NCBI RefSeq assembly: GCF_040760075.1
Contig: NZ_CP142884.1
Span: 930,001 to 994,000, forward strand
From: Sphingobacterium sp. R2
GTDB taxonomy: Bacteria > Bacteroidota > Bacteroidia > Sphingobacteriales > Sphingobacteriaceae
DNA length: 64,000 nt
Direction of reading: 5' to 3'
This document shows positions 38,058 through 47,722 of the stretch, piece after piece; positions within the stretch are counted from its first letter, which is position 1, and every line of letters starts with the position of its first letter. A program made the translations under genes and the position numbers. The notes under the pieces were generated by a model. That model saw only the letters and a program-made list of their open reading frames with translations. It was not told the origin of the DNA and did not search any database.

Positions 38058-40169
38058 TTAGTTTAAACCTCTCTTCTTCAATAGAAATTTTGGATCTGGA
38101 TCCGCCCCCCTAAACGTGCGGTACATTTTGGCAGGGTCATCTGTACCGCCTTTTTCAAGAATGTTTTTGCGGAAAGAATCTGCTGTTACCTGATCGTACA
38201 ATGATTTTTCCTTGAAAGCTGCAAAAGCATCCGAGTCTAATACTTCAGACCAAATATAGGCATAGTAACCGGCTGAATATCCACCTGCGAAGATGTGTTG
38301 AAAGTACGTGCTTCTATAGCGTGGGATAATCGCATCAATAATACCTATTTTTTTCATTGCTGCTTTTTCAAAACCATTGATGTCTTTTGAAATCTGCTTG
38401 GTCGCAGCATGGTAATCCATATCTAACAACGCGGCAGAAAGATATTCAACGGTTGCAAATCCCTGATCAAAAGTACCGGCCTTTTCCATTTTCTGAATCA
38501 ATGAATCTGGCATTGCTTCTTTGGTTTTATAATGCTTAGCATATGTTTTTAACACCTCTGGGTCAGCTGCCCAATTTTCCATCACCTGCGAAGGCAGTTC
38601 AACAAAATCACGTGGTACGGAAGTCCCGGCCATCGATCTGTACCTCACATTGGAGAGGAGCCCATGTAACGCATGCCCAAATTCGTGAAACAGCGTAGTA
38701 GCCTCATCAAATGTTAAAAGTGCTGGATTCTTTCCTACTGGCTTTGTAAAGTTACATACGATAGAAATTACTGGCGCGACGCGTTTTCCGTCTTCTGTTG
38801 ACTGGCTACGATAAGAGGTCATCCAAGCTCCACCGCGTTTAGACTCGCGCGGAAAGAAATCAGCGTATAGAAGACCTAAATGTGAACCGTCTTTATCTTT
38901 TACTTCATATACTTCCACATCTTTATGATACGTTGGGACATTGTTTAAAGCTACGAATGTCAAACCGTACAATTTATTAGCTACACCAAATGCGCCTTCA
39001 CGGACGGCAGGCAAACTTAAATATGGTTTAATCTCATCCTCATCCAAGGCAAAACGCTTTTTGCGAATAATCTCGGTATAATATCTCCAATCGTAAGGTG
39101 CAACTGCAAAATCCCCACCTTCAGCGGCTATTTCTTTCGCAATATCTGCTTCCTCACCTTTTGCTTTCGCCAACGCTGGACTCCATAACTTATTTAACAA
39201 CGCGTATACATTGGCTGGATTCTTGGCCATGGACTCCTCCAGCACATAGGCTGCATGGGATGAATAGCCTAACAATTTTGCTTTCTGAAGACGAAGGTTG
39301 ACAATTTTTTGAATAATTGCTTTGTTATCGTTTGTATTATCTTGATTTCCGCGAAGCTGATATGCTTCCCAAAGCTGCTTTCTCAACTCGCGATTTTTTG
39401 AATATTGTAGGAAAGGCATAATGGAAGGATTCTGTAAAGTGAAAACCCACTTGTCCTTCTTACCTTTTGCTATGGCCTCCTCTGCAGCCGCTGTTTTCAA
39501 CGACTCTGGCAATCCTTCCAATTGACTAGCTGAATCAACGACGAGCATATACGCATTTGTTTCAGCAAGCAAATTCTGTCCGAATTGGGTTGTTAATGTT
39601 GAAAGTTCAGCATTAATCTTTTTCATTTTTTCCTTATCGGCATCTTTAAGATTTGCTCCAGAACGTACAAAGCTCTTATAAGTTTCCTCCAGGAGCTTAT
39701 TATCCTGTTCATCAAGTCCCAATGTATTTCGACTACTCCATACGGTTTTAATACGGTCGAATAATTTACTATTCATCGAGATTTCATCTGAATGACTGGA
39801 TAAAATAGGCGCTAGATCTTTTGCTATTGCCTGAATACTGTCATTTGTATTGGCGCTATTTAGATTATAAAATACAGTAGATACATTGTTCAACAACCTA
39901 CCTGCATTTTCAAGTGCAACTATCGTATTTTGAAATGTTGCTTTATCCGAATTATTGACTATTGTGTCAATTTCCAAATTGTGTACTTTTAAAGCTTCAT
40001 CAAAAGCTGGCCTAAAATCCTCTGTTTTGATCTTGTCAAAAGGAGGGACATTAAATGGGGTCTCATAAGCCAATAAAAGAGGATTATCTGTCATCACTTT
40101 TTTTTCCTCACAACCAACAAATGCAGTTGCCACTATCGCAAAGAAGGGCAAAAGTTGTCTTTTCTTCAT
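38058..40169 (-). CDS. M3 family metallopeptidase lipoprotein (Dcp-like)
   Basis: The 703-residue protein has a lipoprotein signal with lipobox FVGC (Cys about 20), so it is anchored in the periplasm or outer membrane. The thermolysin-like zinc motif is TLFHEFGHALHGL near residue 490, and the second part of the site (FVELPSQVMENW) follows. The overall family is dipeptidyl carboxypeptidase/oligopeptidase A, cutting short peptides. Length is normal. A -7 box lies at 40196-40203. It appears monocistronic. Confidence 0.93.
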   Translation of the reverse strand: MKKRQLLPFFAIVATAFVGCEEKKVMTDNPLLLAYETPFNVPPFDKIKTEDFRPAFDEALKVHNLEIDTIVNNSDKATFQNTIVALENAGRLLNNVSTVFYNLNSANTNDSIQAIAKDLAPILSSHSDEISMNSKLFDRIKTVWSSRNTLGLDEQDNKLLEETYKSFVRSGANLKDADKEKMKKINAELSTLTTQFGQNLLAETNAYMLVVDSASQLEGLPESLKTAAAEEAIAKGKKDKWVFTLQNPSIMPFLQYSKNRELRKQLWEAYQLRGNQDNTNDNKAIIQKIVNLRLQKAKLLGYSSHAAYVLEESMAKNPANVYALLNKLWSPALAKAKGEEADIAKEIAAEGGDFAVAPYDWRYYTEIIRKKRFALDEDEIKPYLSLPAVREGAFGVANKLYGLTFVALNNVPTYHKDVEVYEVKDKDGSHLGLLYADFFPRESKRGGAWMTSYRSQSTEDGKRVAPVISIVCNFTKPVGKNPALLTFDEATTLFHEFGHALHGLLSNVRYRSMAGTSVPRDFVELPSQVMENWAADPEVLKTYAKHYKTKEAMPDSLIQKMEKAGTFDQGFATVEYLSAALLDMDYHAATKQISKDINGFEKAAMKKIGIIDAIIPRYRSTYFQHIFAGGYSAGYYAYIWSEVLDSDAFAAFKEKSLYDQVTADSFRKNILEKGGTDDPAKMYRTFRGADPDPKFLLKKRGLN

Positions 40170-40195
40170 ATTATCTGATTATTCCTGTTATTTTT

Positions 40196-40203
40196 CAAAG
40201 ATA
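40196..40203 (-). promoter_or_regulatory. -7 box TATCTTTG of the M3 peptidase gene
   Basis: The minus-strand octamer TATCTTTG lies 26 bases before the ATG at 40169. No convincing -33 partner is visible. Confidence 0.45.
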
Positions 40204-40337
40204 ATAAAATTAGACAAATGAATGGCTTCGAACGCGCACTGTAAAATGAGGAGGGAAAAACGTCATCCTATTGTAAAACAAAAACTTATTCGCAATCTTG
40301 TTAAAAATAATATGTCAATTTGAGTAAAAATATTTTA

Positions 40338-41414
40338 ATGAGCGATATTAACCGTTTCTTTTGGAGATGTGCCGGAGTGCATCAAGAAACTCTTGAAAAA
40401 TATCCAGAAGAACATAGTAAGTACACAGCCATAGGTGCTACTATTTTTTTCACGGGATTATTTGCCAGCCTTTCTGGTGGCTATGCCATGTATTTTGTAT
40501 TTAGTGGGGGAGCATTTGACTGGCTATTAGCCCTTGTATTTGGTATCATTTGGGGATTAGCGATATTTAATATGGATCGCTATATTGTCCTGAGTATAAA
40601 TAAATCGAAAAGTGGCGTTATGCAACTGTTACAGGCTCTCCCTCGAATTCTATTGGCTATTTTGATTGGATTGGTAATCTCAAGGCCATTAGAGTTAAAA
40701 ATCTTTGACAAAGAAATCCGGGAAAACCTCCGAGTACGGTTTCTCGCCGATCAACGCGCTAAAATCGACACGCTCAACAGTACTTTCAATAAGAAATATG
40801 CCAATGAGGTTTCGCTTTTAAAAGCGATTACGGTCGAACGGGATTCATTGGAAGCCAGTATTAAAAATGATCGTACAAAATTGAATTACGAGATATTCGG
40901 GAACAAAACAACTGAAACATCCGGTGTCATGGGATATGGCCCTTATGCCAAAATGAAAGAAGAAGAGCTGAAGAAAAAAGAGAGCTATTTGGACACTTTA
41001 CGGAACAAGATAACGACCCAACAAAATGCAATACGTCAGAAACAGAAATTTGAAGGGATATTAGACCAAAAAGTCTTATCCAACGCTTCGCTGGACAGCG
41101 CTGTCAATGTCGCTGGTTTTGCAGACCGTAATTCTGCGCTGGGCAATCTAAGGTACGATGCCAATGGAAAGGTCAACGAATCTAATGCAAATGCTGTGTT
41201 TTTTATTGCGCTGCTTTTTGTCTTCCTCGAATGTCTTCCGGTAATCGTCAAGCTCTTGGCAGGAAAGGATCCTTATGACAACGAAGTCCAAAACCAAAGA
41301 ACTATTCATGATTACGAATCAGACACCAATGTCACTGTTCAAAAAGAAGCTGTAGATCGTTTAAAGGATACCTATGTGGATGTTTCCATCAATAAACGGA
41401 TGAAAGAGCTTTAG
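40338..41414 (+). CDS. DUF4407 membrane protein
   Basis: From ATG 40338 the protein has 358 residues. Three or four membrane segments occupy about 30-90 and 105-125 (LLALVFGIIWGLAIF, LLAILIGLVISRPLEL). A long periplasmic or cytosolic coiled coil spans about 140-250, and a last helix (FFIALLFVFLECLPVIVKLLA) precedes a polar tail. This is the DUF4407 layout; function is unknown. A TTG at 40320 is in frame but less likely as start. It converges with rmuC across a shared terminator. Confidence 0.85.
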   Translation: MSDINRFFWRCAGVHQETLEKYPEEHSKYTAIGATIFFTGLFASLSGGYAMYFVFSGGAFDWLLALVFGIIWGLAIFNMDRYIVLSINKSKSGVMQLLQALPRILLAILIGLVISRPLELKIFDKEIRENLRVRFLADQRAKIDTLNSTFNKKYANEVSLLKAITVERDSLEASIKNDRTKLNYEIFGNKTTETSGVMGYGPYAKMKEEELKKKESYLDTLRNKITTQQNAIRQKQKFEGILDQKVLSNASLDSAVNVAGFADRNSALGNLRYDANGKVNESNANAVFFIALLFVFLECLPVIVKLLAGKDPYDNEVQNQRTIHDYESDTNVTVQKEAVDRLKDTYVDVSINKRMKEL

Positions 41415-41471
41415 CAAAACCTCTAGCATAAGTTAGCAGAGCAGGCTTTGCTTTGCACGGTTAAAAATTAT

Positions 41472-41503
41472 AAACGGGCTTACCTTTCGGCAAGCCCGTT
41501 TTT
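41472..41503. terminator. terminator between DUF4407 and rmuC
   Basis: AAACGGGCTT (41472-41481) pairs perfectly with AAGCCCGTTT (41492-41501), then TT. It serves the plus-strand gene and, with A/T at both ends, possibly rmuC too. Confidence 0.75.
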
Positions 41504-41504
41504 G

Positions 41505-42827
41505 TTAATCTTCCCCATCTAAAAATTTGGAATCGATCTGTTTATTTGCTTTGGCTCCTAAACGTTTTAATTTCTCCACTTTTCCGATCACGTTCCCAGC
41601 GCCTGTAGAGAGCTTTTTAGTTGCATCTTCATGGCTTTTTAATGCGCGCTCCAACTGATTTTGCACCTGTTCCATATCGTTCAGAAAGCTCACAAATTTA
41701 TCGTAGAGGCTCCCTGCTTCTTTCGCTATTTCAATTACATTCCTGGTCTGACGTTCCTGTTTCCAGATACTGGCGATAGTACGCAATGTCGCCAACAATG
41801 TCGAAGGGCTAACGATGACAACCTTACGATCCCAAGCATCGCTGAATAGATCCGGTTTTTCAGCGACGGACATACTCAATGCAGATTCAATCGGCATAAA
41901 CAGCAGGACAAATTCCGGCGATTCTATACCATATAACTCGTGATAGTTTTTTGCGGAAAGTTCTTTCACGTGATTTTCCACAGACTGTACATGTTGTTTT
42001 GCGAAAATTGCGCGGTCCTCGTCCGTCTCAGCATTGACCCAACGTTCGTAGGCAATCAGCGAAACTTTTGAATCCACAATCAGATGTTTATCTTCAGGAA
42101 GGTCGATAATCGCGTCGGGTTGCATTCTTCTTCCTTCGGCATCCATCAGAGAGACCTGTAATCTAAATTCGCGATCGCGCATAAGTCCCGAACGCTCCAA
42201 AACCCGCTCTAAAATTACCTCACCCCAATTGCCCTGCTTTTTGGTATCCCCTTTTAATGCCTTGGTTAAGCTATTGGCTTCGTCTTTAATTTTAAGACTC
42301 TGTTCGACCAGCTGAAGGACAACTCCCTTTAAAGAATTTCTTTCCGCGGCCTCTTGATTGTAATTTTTATCGACTTTCTCTTCAAACAATTTGATTTTTT
42401 CCTTCAATGGATCCAAGATCAAGCCCAGTGAACGATGGTTAGTTTCTGTAAATTTCTGTGTCTTTTCTTCCAATATTTTATTGGCTATAACCTGAAATTC
42501 ATTATTGAACTGTCGTTTGATTTCGGCGATTTCATTCTTTTGCTCTTGGTATTTATCAAGCTGCGCTTCATAAAATGAACGTGTACTTTCTAAAGAACGT
42601 TCGGCAATCAAAAGATTTTCTCGTTCCTTTTCCAGTTCATTTCTTAGCATCGAACGCTCTTCCAACAAGCTTTGCTCCCGCTGTTGGGATCTAGCGAGTT
42701 CAATTTTCAGTGTTTCCACTTCTTTACTGTATCCAGGCCCAATAGTGGCTTGGTTATTCCTTTTTAGCACCAAGACAATCAAAATGACTAACAACAAGAC
42801 GATTCCTGCGAAGAAAACTATTTCCAT
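41505..42827 (-). CDS. rmuC: DNA recombination protein RmuC
   Basis: RmuC limits DNA rearrangement at inverted repeats and has a nuclease-like fold. The 440-residue protein has one N-terminal membrane helix (IVFFAGIVLLLVILIVLVL), a long coiled coil (about 35-170), and the RmuC domain (about 180-400) with KKQGNWGEVILERVLERSG, PDAIIDLPEDKHLIVDSKV and VVIVSPSTLLATLRTIASIW. Length is normal. It is monocistronic as far as the sequence shows. Confidence 0.93.
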   Translation of the reverse strand: MEIVFFAGIVLLLVILIVLVLKRNNQATIGPGYSKEVETLKIELARSQQREQSLLEERSMLRNELEKERENLLIAERSLESTRSFYEAQLDKYQEQKNEIAEIKRQFNNEFQVIANKILEEKTQKFTETNHRSLGLILDPLKEKIKLFEEKVDKNYNQEAAERNSLKGVVLQLVEQSLKIKDEANSLTKALKGDTKKQGNWGEVILERVLERSGLMRDREFRLQVSLMDAEGRRMQPDAIIDLPEDKHLIVDSKVSLIAYERWVNAETDEDRAIFAKQHVQSVENHVKELSAKNYHELYGIESPEFVLLFMPIESALSMSVAEKPDLFSDAWDRKVVIVSPSTLLATLRTIASIWKQERQTRNVIEIAKEAGSLYDKFVSFLNDMEQVQNQLERALKSHEDATKKLSTGAGNVIGKVEKLKRLGAKANKQIDSKFLDGED

Positions 42828-43040
42828 GATTTGTATTTCTTAAGATGGCTAAAATTATCCTTAATCATATTTTGCCATCACGTTTAATTACATATAACTG
42901 ACCATACCCTAAGGGTTGAGCACGATTGTAAAGAGCAATAAAGTTTAGTCGTTTATCAGTGCACACAGCGTGTCAACAATTTTCATAATCGAAGTTGCCC
43001 TCTATCGGAAAGTATAATTGCGAGATTTCATTCAAAGCCA

Positions 43041-44228
43041 TTATTGCAATTTTTGATGTGTTTTCCACCACAAGTCGGGCATTTCGCCAGAAATCGCCAA
43101 TTGGTAGTCCTCATACCGGCATGGGACTAGATAATAGCGTTCATTGACCGATTTTGAACCAAAATAGGGAACTTGAATCCACCAACGGTCTGATTTTTTA
43201 CTCTTTACAAAGACCAACTCGTGCGCTTCGTGTTCCAGTGTCGTACGATAGATGATATAAGATGATTTGGGATACAAAGGCGTATCTTGCTTACGGTTAT
43301 AGTAGCCATCAATAAAGCACCATATCATTTGAGATACTAACATCGCTGTTTGCTCCATTGGATCAAATGTTGGATTGAATTCATAAAAACCAATGGAAGA
43401 ACATTTATCTGACATCCCAGCATAACGTGCAAGTTGGCAAGCTTCATCGCCATATAAGCCATTCGGAATCGCATTGGCATTCCCTGGCGCTTCGGAAGAT
43501 CGAATAGCACCAATGTCAAAGCTAATGAGGTCGGCTGCGCGAATGAGTGGCTCTGATTGATCCATTTTACCAGCAATCATCCCTACTCGTGTTGCGTTGA
43601 AGAATAGCTTATCATACATATTAATAGATTCTTTACTGACGAGATAGGTCTGATAGGCTATGGAATTCAAATTAAACAAATAGTCTGGCTGATGTAGAAT
43701 AATATGATTTACATAAGAGCGAGAGGTTAAGCTTACATTTTCAGCATTTTCCTGATCAATATCAAAACGTGCATCGATAACCGCTAGTTCTATTTTCCGT
43801 TCCAAATTTTGATACCCCAAATATTGGGCATAAGTAAGATCCTGCCCTCCTCCAATGATAATGGGGACAATATTTTCTTTCACCAACTCTTCAACTACGG
43901 ATTTTAAAGCAATATAGGTGTCTTGAATTGTATTGCCGGCTTTGATATTTCCCAGATCAACGATGTTCATCTTATAATCTCCCTGATAGAGCGCATATAG
44001 ATGTTTTCGTACAGCATCTGGCGCTTTATCTGTTCCGTTATTATTCAGTGAAGCCCGGTCTTCTTCTACCCCAACAATAGCTAAGTGTGGCTTTTTATCT
44101 CCTTCCCAATTTGGGAATTCTGATTCATAGGCTTGAATAACGTTTCCTAATTGAGAACTTAAGAAGCCATGCTCGGGTGCAAAACTTATAACTGAAATTG
44201 GACGAAAGAATACGGACAGTGATGACAT
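43041..44228 (-). CDS. ureohydrolase-fold protein with degenerate metal site
   Basis: The 395-residue protein has the arginase/agmatinase/formimidoylglutamase fold. The metal-binding signatures are altered: GGGH is GGGQD (Gln129), DAHxD is DARFD (Arg154 for His, Asp156 kept), and S-x-D-x-D is SFDIG (Asp238 kept, Gly240). Such a protein should not hold the usual Mn pair, so classical hydrolysis is unlikely. The C-terminal part (YIIYRTTLEHEAHELVFVKS) is extended relative to arginases. It may be a regulatory or structural homologue. It diverges from an epimerase gene 105 bases away. Confidence 0.85.
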   Translation of the reverse strand: MSSLSVFFRPISVISFAPEHGFLSSQLGNVIQAYESEFPNWEGDKKPHLAIVGVEEDRASLNNNGTDKAPDAVRKHLYALYQGDYKMNIVDLGNIKAGNTIQDTYIALKSVVEELVKENIVPIIIGGGQDLTYAQYLGYQNLERKIELAVIDARFDIDQENAENVSLTSRSYVNHIILHQPDYLFNLNSIAYQTYLVSKESINMYDKLFFNATRVGMIAGKMDQSEPLIRAADLISFDIGAIRSSEAPGNANAIPNGLYGDEACQLARYAGMSDKCSSIGFYEFNPTFDPMEQTAMLVSQMIWCFIDGYYNRKQDTPLYPKSSYIIYRTTLEHEAHELVFVKSKKSDRWWIQVPYFGSKSVNERYYLVPCRYEDYQLAISGEMPDLWWKTHQKLQ

Positions 44229-44298
44229 AAGCTATAATTTGTAAAATATCTAATTTTTCAAGATACAATTCACACAAATATCCATTTATTAACTAACT

Positions 44299-44329
44299 TT
44301 TGAAAACATTATTTTTAACAGTATCTTTA
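44299..44329 (+). promoter_or_regulatory. promoter of the epimerase gene
   Basis: TTTG (44299-44302), 19 bases, TATCTTTA (44322-44329): seven of eight bases of the -7 consensus. The predicted start coincides with or lies within a few bases of the GTG start codon at 44334, so the message may be leaderless. Confidence 0.55.
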
Positions 44330-44333
44330 TCAA

Positions 44334-45305
44334 GTGATATTAATAACTGGAGGAACAGGTTTTTTAGGGTCTACACTAATTAGGCAGTTGATAGACCAAG
44401 GAATTGACGTAATTGCCATTAAAAGAGCTCAATCGACTATTCCTACCCCGTTGTTATCTTCTTCTTTGATTCAGTGGATCGACGCAGATATCAACAACTA
44501 TTTTGAACTCGAGGATGCTCTCGAAGGGGTCAACAAAGTGTATCATTGTGCTGCAATGGTTTCCTACCAAAAAAAGGATGCTAAATCACTCTTTAAGGTG
44601 AATGTTGAAGGTACGACAAACGTAGTCAACCTTTGCCTTGAAAAGGGCATTCGTCTCTTACATGTAAGCTCTATTGCCGCTTTGGGTACAAATAGGAACA
44701 ACATTCCTGTATCCGAAGAAGATCAATGGGAACACAATTCACTGACATCTAACTATTCGCTATCCAAATATCAGGCAGAGATGGAGGTGTGGCGCGGTAT
44801 AACAGAAGGTTTGAATGCAGTTATTGTGAATCCTTCTTTAATTTTAGGAGCCTCCGCTAGCGATAAAGGCTCTGGAGCTATATTTTCGAAGATCGATAAA
44901 GGCTTACGATTTTATCCTACAGGAAGCGTTGGCGTTGTTGATGTAGAAGACGTTGCTTCAATCATGATTCAGTTGATGGAAAAAGAGGATGTTACTGCGG
45001 AACGCTATATCATCAATAATCTGAATATTAGCAACAAAGATCTTTTGAGTGTGGCAAGTGTATTAATGAACAAGCCTGAACCGACAATCGAAGTGTCAGA
45101 AACGATGCTTCAAATTGCGTCTACAGTATCCAGCTTGCTTTCCGTATTTAAAAAATCAAATGCAACCTTAACAAAAGAAACGGCAGTTGCTTCCAGCGCT
45201 AAATTGCAGTATTCCAATGCTAAAATCCAAGCACTTCTTAATCACAGTTATCGCCCTTTGGAACAAACCTTAAAAGAAATTGCAGCATTATATAACAAAC
45301 AGTAA
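44334..45305 (+). CDS. NAD-dependent epimerase/dehydratase (extended SDR)
   Basis: The 323-residue Rossmann protein has TGGTGFLGS at residues 5-13, the active-site region with Ser and YSLSKYQAE (Tyr-x3-Lys) near residues 142-150, and VNPSLILG. It resembles dihydroflavonol-reductase-like extended SDRs. The substrate is unknown. The start is GTG, because the Rossmann strand begins directly there and a promoter ends only 4 bases upstream. A phosphatase-SerA fusion gene follows after 172 bases. Confidence 0.88.
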   Translation: MILITGGTGFLGSTLIRQLIDQGIDVIAIKRAQSTIPTPLLSSSLIQWIDADINNYFELEDALEGVNKVYHCAAMVSYQKKDAKSLFKVNVEGTTNVVNLCLEKGIRLLHVSSIAALGTNRNNIPVSEEDQWEHNSLTSNYSLSKYQAEMEVWRGITEGLNAVIVNPSLILGASASDKGSGAIFSKIDKGLRFYPTGSVGVVDVEDVASIMIQLMEKEDVTAERYIINNLNISNKDLLSVASVLMNKPEPTIEVSETMLQIASTVSSLLSVFKKSNATLTKETAVASSAKLQYSNAKIQALLNHSYRPLEQTLKEIAALYNKQ

Positions 45306-45477
45306 ACTATAACATATTAACAACCAAACCTTGATTCATCGTGCGTAACAGACATCCAATAACGATCCCCTAACTAGTTTTTATTTCCTTTAATCAATAT
45401 TTTTTAAGGGAAATGCCGATATGGGAGATCAGTATTTGGATGCATTATTCACCATTGTTTCATAAAAAAATAATACA

Positions 45478-46770
45478 ATGAAAAACTACTACATCATTGA
45501 TTTTGATAGTACATTTACGCAAGTAGAAGCGCTTGATGAACTTGCACGAATCTCTTTGGAAAATCATCCCGATCGCGAGGCTATCTACCTGGAAATCGAG
45601 CGGTATACCAATCTCGCGATGGAGGGTAAACTATCTTTTCGCGAAGCTTTGGCCGGCCGCGTAAAACTCTTAAATGCCAATAAAACTCATCTAGATAAAC
45701 TTGTTTCACATCTTAAAAAGAAGGTATCAACTTCTTTTTCGCGAAATCGTGAATTCTTCAAAAAAAATGCTGATACCGCATGGATTGTTTCAGGTGGTTT
45801 TAAAGAGTTTATAACACCTGTCGTTACCCCTTACCATATAAAGACGGAAAATATCTATGCCAACACATTCAGATTCGATGAAAAAGGCAATATTATCGGT
45901 TTTGACGAAGAGAATCCACTATCAAATGAAGGTGGAAAAGTGCAATTATTGAGACAATTAAAAATTGAAGGAAAATTATTTGGCATAGGCGACGGATATT
46001 CCGACTTCCAATTAAAAGAGTCGGGGTTAATTGAAAAGTTTTTTGCATTCACTGAGAATATTCAACGTAAAAGCGTGACTGATAAAGCCGATTTCATTAC
46101 ACCAAGTTTTGACGAGTTCCTGTATGTCAATGATCTTCCCCGTGCAATATCCTATCCCAAGAATCGTATCCTATGTTTGATCGTGGGCGATGTACCAGAA
46201 ATAGCAGCGCATATCTTGAAAAGAGATGGCTTTTCAATTCGGATAAAGGATACCATTGAAGAAAAGTATATCAAAGATGTCGGTATGCTACTATTGGGCG
46301 GCAATATTGACATCAGTGATGAGCTGCTTCAGCAGGCTGACAAATTAAAAACGATCGGGTATTTGGGCGATATCAAAGGTCACATCAATAAGGAGATCTG
46401 TAACGCCAAAGGTATTGTCGTTTTCGACGACAAGAAAAATAAAAAGAAGAATTCAGAGTTTATTCCTCGTCGAATGGCTGAATTTATTAATAATGGCGAC
46501 ACGTACCTTAGCCGTAATTTTCCGAATCTGATTCTACCCAAAGTGAAACAGGTAACCAGATTGCTCCATATCCATAAAAACGTTCCTGGAATCATGGCAC
46601 AAATCAACAAGGTATATGCTCAAAACAACATCAATATTGTTGCCCAATTTTTAATGACCAAAAGTGACATCGGATATGCGGTAACAGATATACAAGGAGA
46701 ATACGATAAAGATCTTTTGAAACAACTCAAACAGATCGAGAATACAATAAAATTTAGAATCTTATATTAA
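45478..46770 (+). CDS. HAD phosphatase fused to partial phosphoglycerate dehydrogenase with ACT domain
   Basis: The 430-residue protein has a HAD-IB phosphatase like SerB at about 1-225: DFDST with Asp8 and Asp10, SGG at 105-107, Lys154 and GDGYSD with Asp172/Asp176. Residues 230-320 resemble the substrate-binding domain of phosphoglycerate dehydrogenase (SerA). Residues about 335-430 match the C-terminal SerA tail with its ACT domain (RLLHIHKNVPGIMAQINKVY, ending TIKFRILY). The NAD-binding Rossmann domain of SerA is missing. A phosphoserine phosphatase controlled by serine through the ACT domain is a reasonable inference. It has its own start and no serA gene is next to it in the window. Confidence 0.85.
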   Translation: MKNYYIIDFDSTFTQVEALDELARISLENHPDREAIYLEIERYTNLAMEGKLSFREALAGRVKLLNANKTHLDKLVSHLKKKVSTSFSRNREFFKKNADTAWIVSGGFKEFITPVVTPYHIKTENIYANTFRFDEKGNIIGFDEENPLSNEGGKVQLLRQLKIEGKLFGIGDGYSDFQLKESGLIEKFFAFTENIQRKSVTDKADFITPSFDEFLYVNDLPRAISYPKNRILCLIVGDVPEIAAHILKRDGFSIRIKDTIEEKYIKDVGMLLLGGNIDISDELLQQADKLKTIGYLGDIKGHINKEICNAKGIVVFDDKKNKKKNSEFIPRRMAEFINNGDTYLSRNFPNLILPKVKQVTRLLHIHKNVPGIMAQINKVYAQNNINIVAQFLMTKSDIGYAVTDIQGEYDKDLLKQLKQIENTIKFRILY

Positions 46771-46852
46771 ACGATTGCTATAATTCAGGCTCCCCATATC
46801 GGTGCCTGAATTATATTTTCAACCGCTCTCTTTCACATAAAAAAAACGCGTT

Positions 46853-47437
46853 ATGTCCTTACATCAGGATCCCGAATTAAAGAAGGCTGTTCTTGACTTG
46901 CCACAAAAGGAGAAAGACAAGCTTCTCGTACGTCTGATAAGCAAGGACAAAATGCTGATCAAACAATTGCATTTCCAATTATTGGAGAATGCAGATGACT
47001 TGGAGGAACGTATTGAAAAACTACGCAAGCAATTGGCACAACTGTTCGATACTAGTGTAAGCCAAATTGGCAATACGCCCCATCACAGTAATTTTATTGG
47101 GCTCAGTAAACTTGTCAAACAGGCTAGTGGCCTAGTCAATGAACACGAAAAAGTCACTAAGGATAAAGTTAGTGAGGTGGAATTTCGGATCTATATCCTG
47201 AAAAGAACGATCGTGGATTACGACAGACTTTTTGATTCCTCTTATCAATCTGCTGCGCACAAATTACATAAATATATCACAGGGCGTATAAAGCATGCGG
47301 TCGGCAAATACAGTAAACTTCATGAGGACTTTCAGTTCGACTATCGGGAAGATTTCCAAAATACATTGAATGCCTTTGGTAATACGACGCTAAAAAGCTA
47401 TATTAGTGAACAGAAGATTGATATCGACCTAAGTTAA
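46853..47437 (+). CDS. uncharacterised helical protein
   Basis: The 194-residue cytosolic protein is almost entirely charged helix. It begins SLHQDPELKKAVLDLPQKEK, with a coiled-coil stretch near residues 40-65 (DDLEERIEKLRKQLAQLF) and a basic tail. I recognise no motif. It precedes a 43-codon single-membrane-helix gene by 2 bases, so both may be one transcript with mfd downstream. It looks like a conserved hypothetical protein of this order. Confidence 0.7.
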   Translation: MSLHQDPELKKAVLDLPQKEKDKLLVRLISKDKMLIKQLHFQLLENADDLEERIEKLRKQLAQLFDTSVSQIGNTPHHSNFIGLSKLVKQASGLVNEHEKVTKDKVSEVEFRIYILKRTIVDYDRLFDSSYQSAAHKLHKYITGRIKHAVGKYSKLHEDFQFDYREDFQNTLNAFGNTTLKSYISEQKIDIDLS

Positions 47438-47439
47438 TT

Positions 47440-47571
47440 ATGAGAAATAGCAAAAACCGCGTTAAAATTGGATCCTTCCACGTTACTGCTTACGAGCAAT
47501 ATAAATTAATTTATTTAGCTACATTGCTAGTTTTACTCGCTTTCGCCTATACCTTTTACCTGGCGAGATAA
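47440..47571 (+). CDS. 43-residue single-helix membrane protein
   Basis: An ATG 2 bases after the preceding stop opens 43 codons: a basic, polar start (MRNSKNRVKIGSFHVTAYEQ), then one hydrophobic helix (LIYLATLLVLLAFAYTFYLA), then Arg and a stop. The positive-inside pattern and tight spacing support a real small membrane protein. Confidence 0.55.
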   Translation: MRNSKNRVKIGSFHVTAYEQYKLIYLATLLVLLAFAYTFYLAR

Positions 47572-47722
47572 CGTTCGTCAAGACTCATCGGTTAGTTAAT
47601 CTAGTCCGGACAAAAACCACACCCTTATCACGAGCAGACCTGCTATTTTTTTACCAAAAAATTTAGCACTTCATACCTAATACTTAATAGTATTTCGCTA
47701 AATTCGCAATTATTCGAAATTT

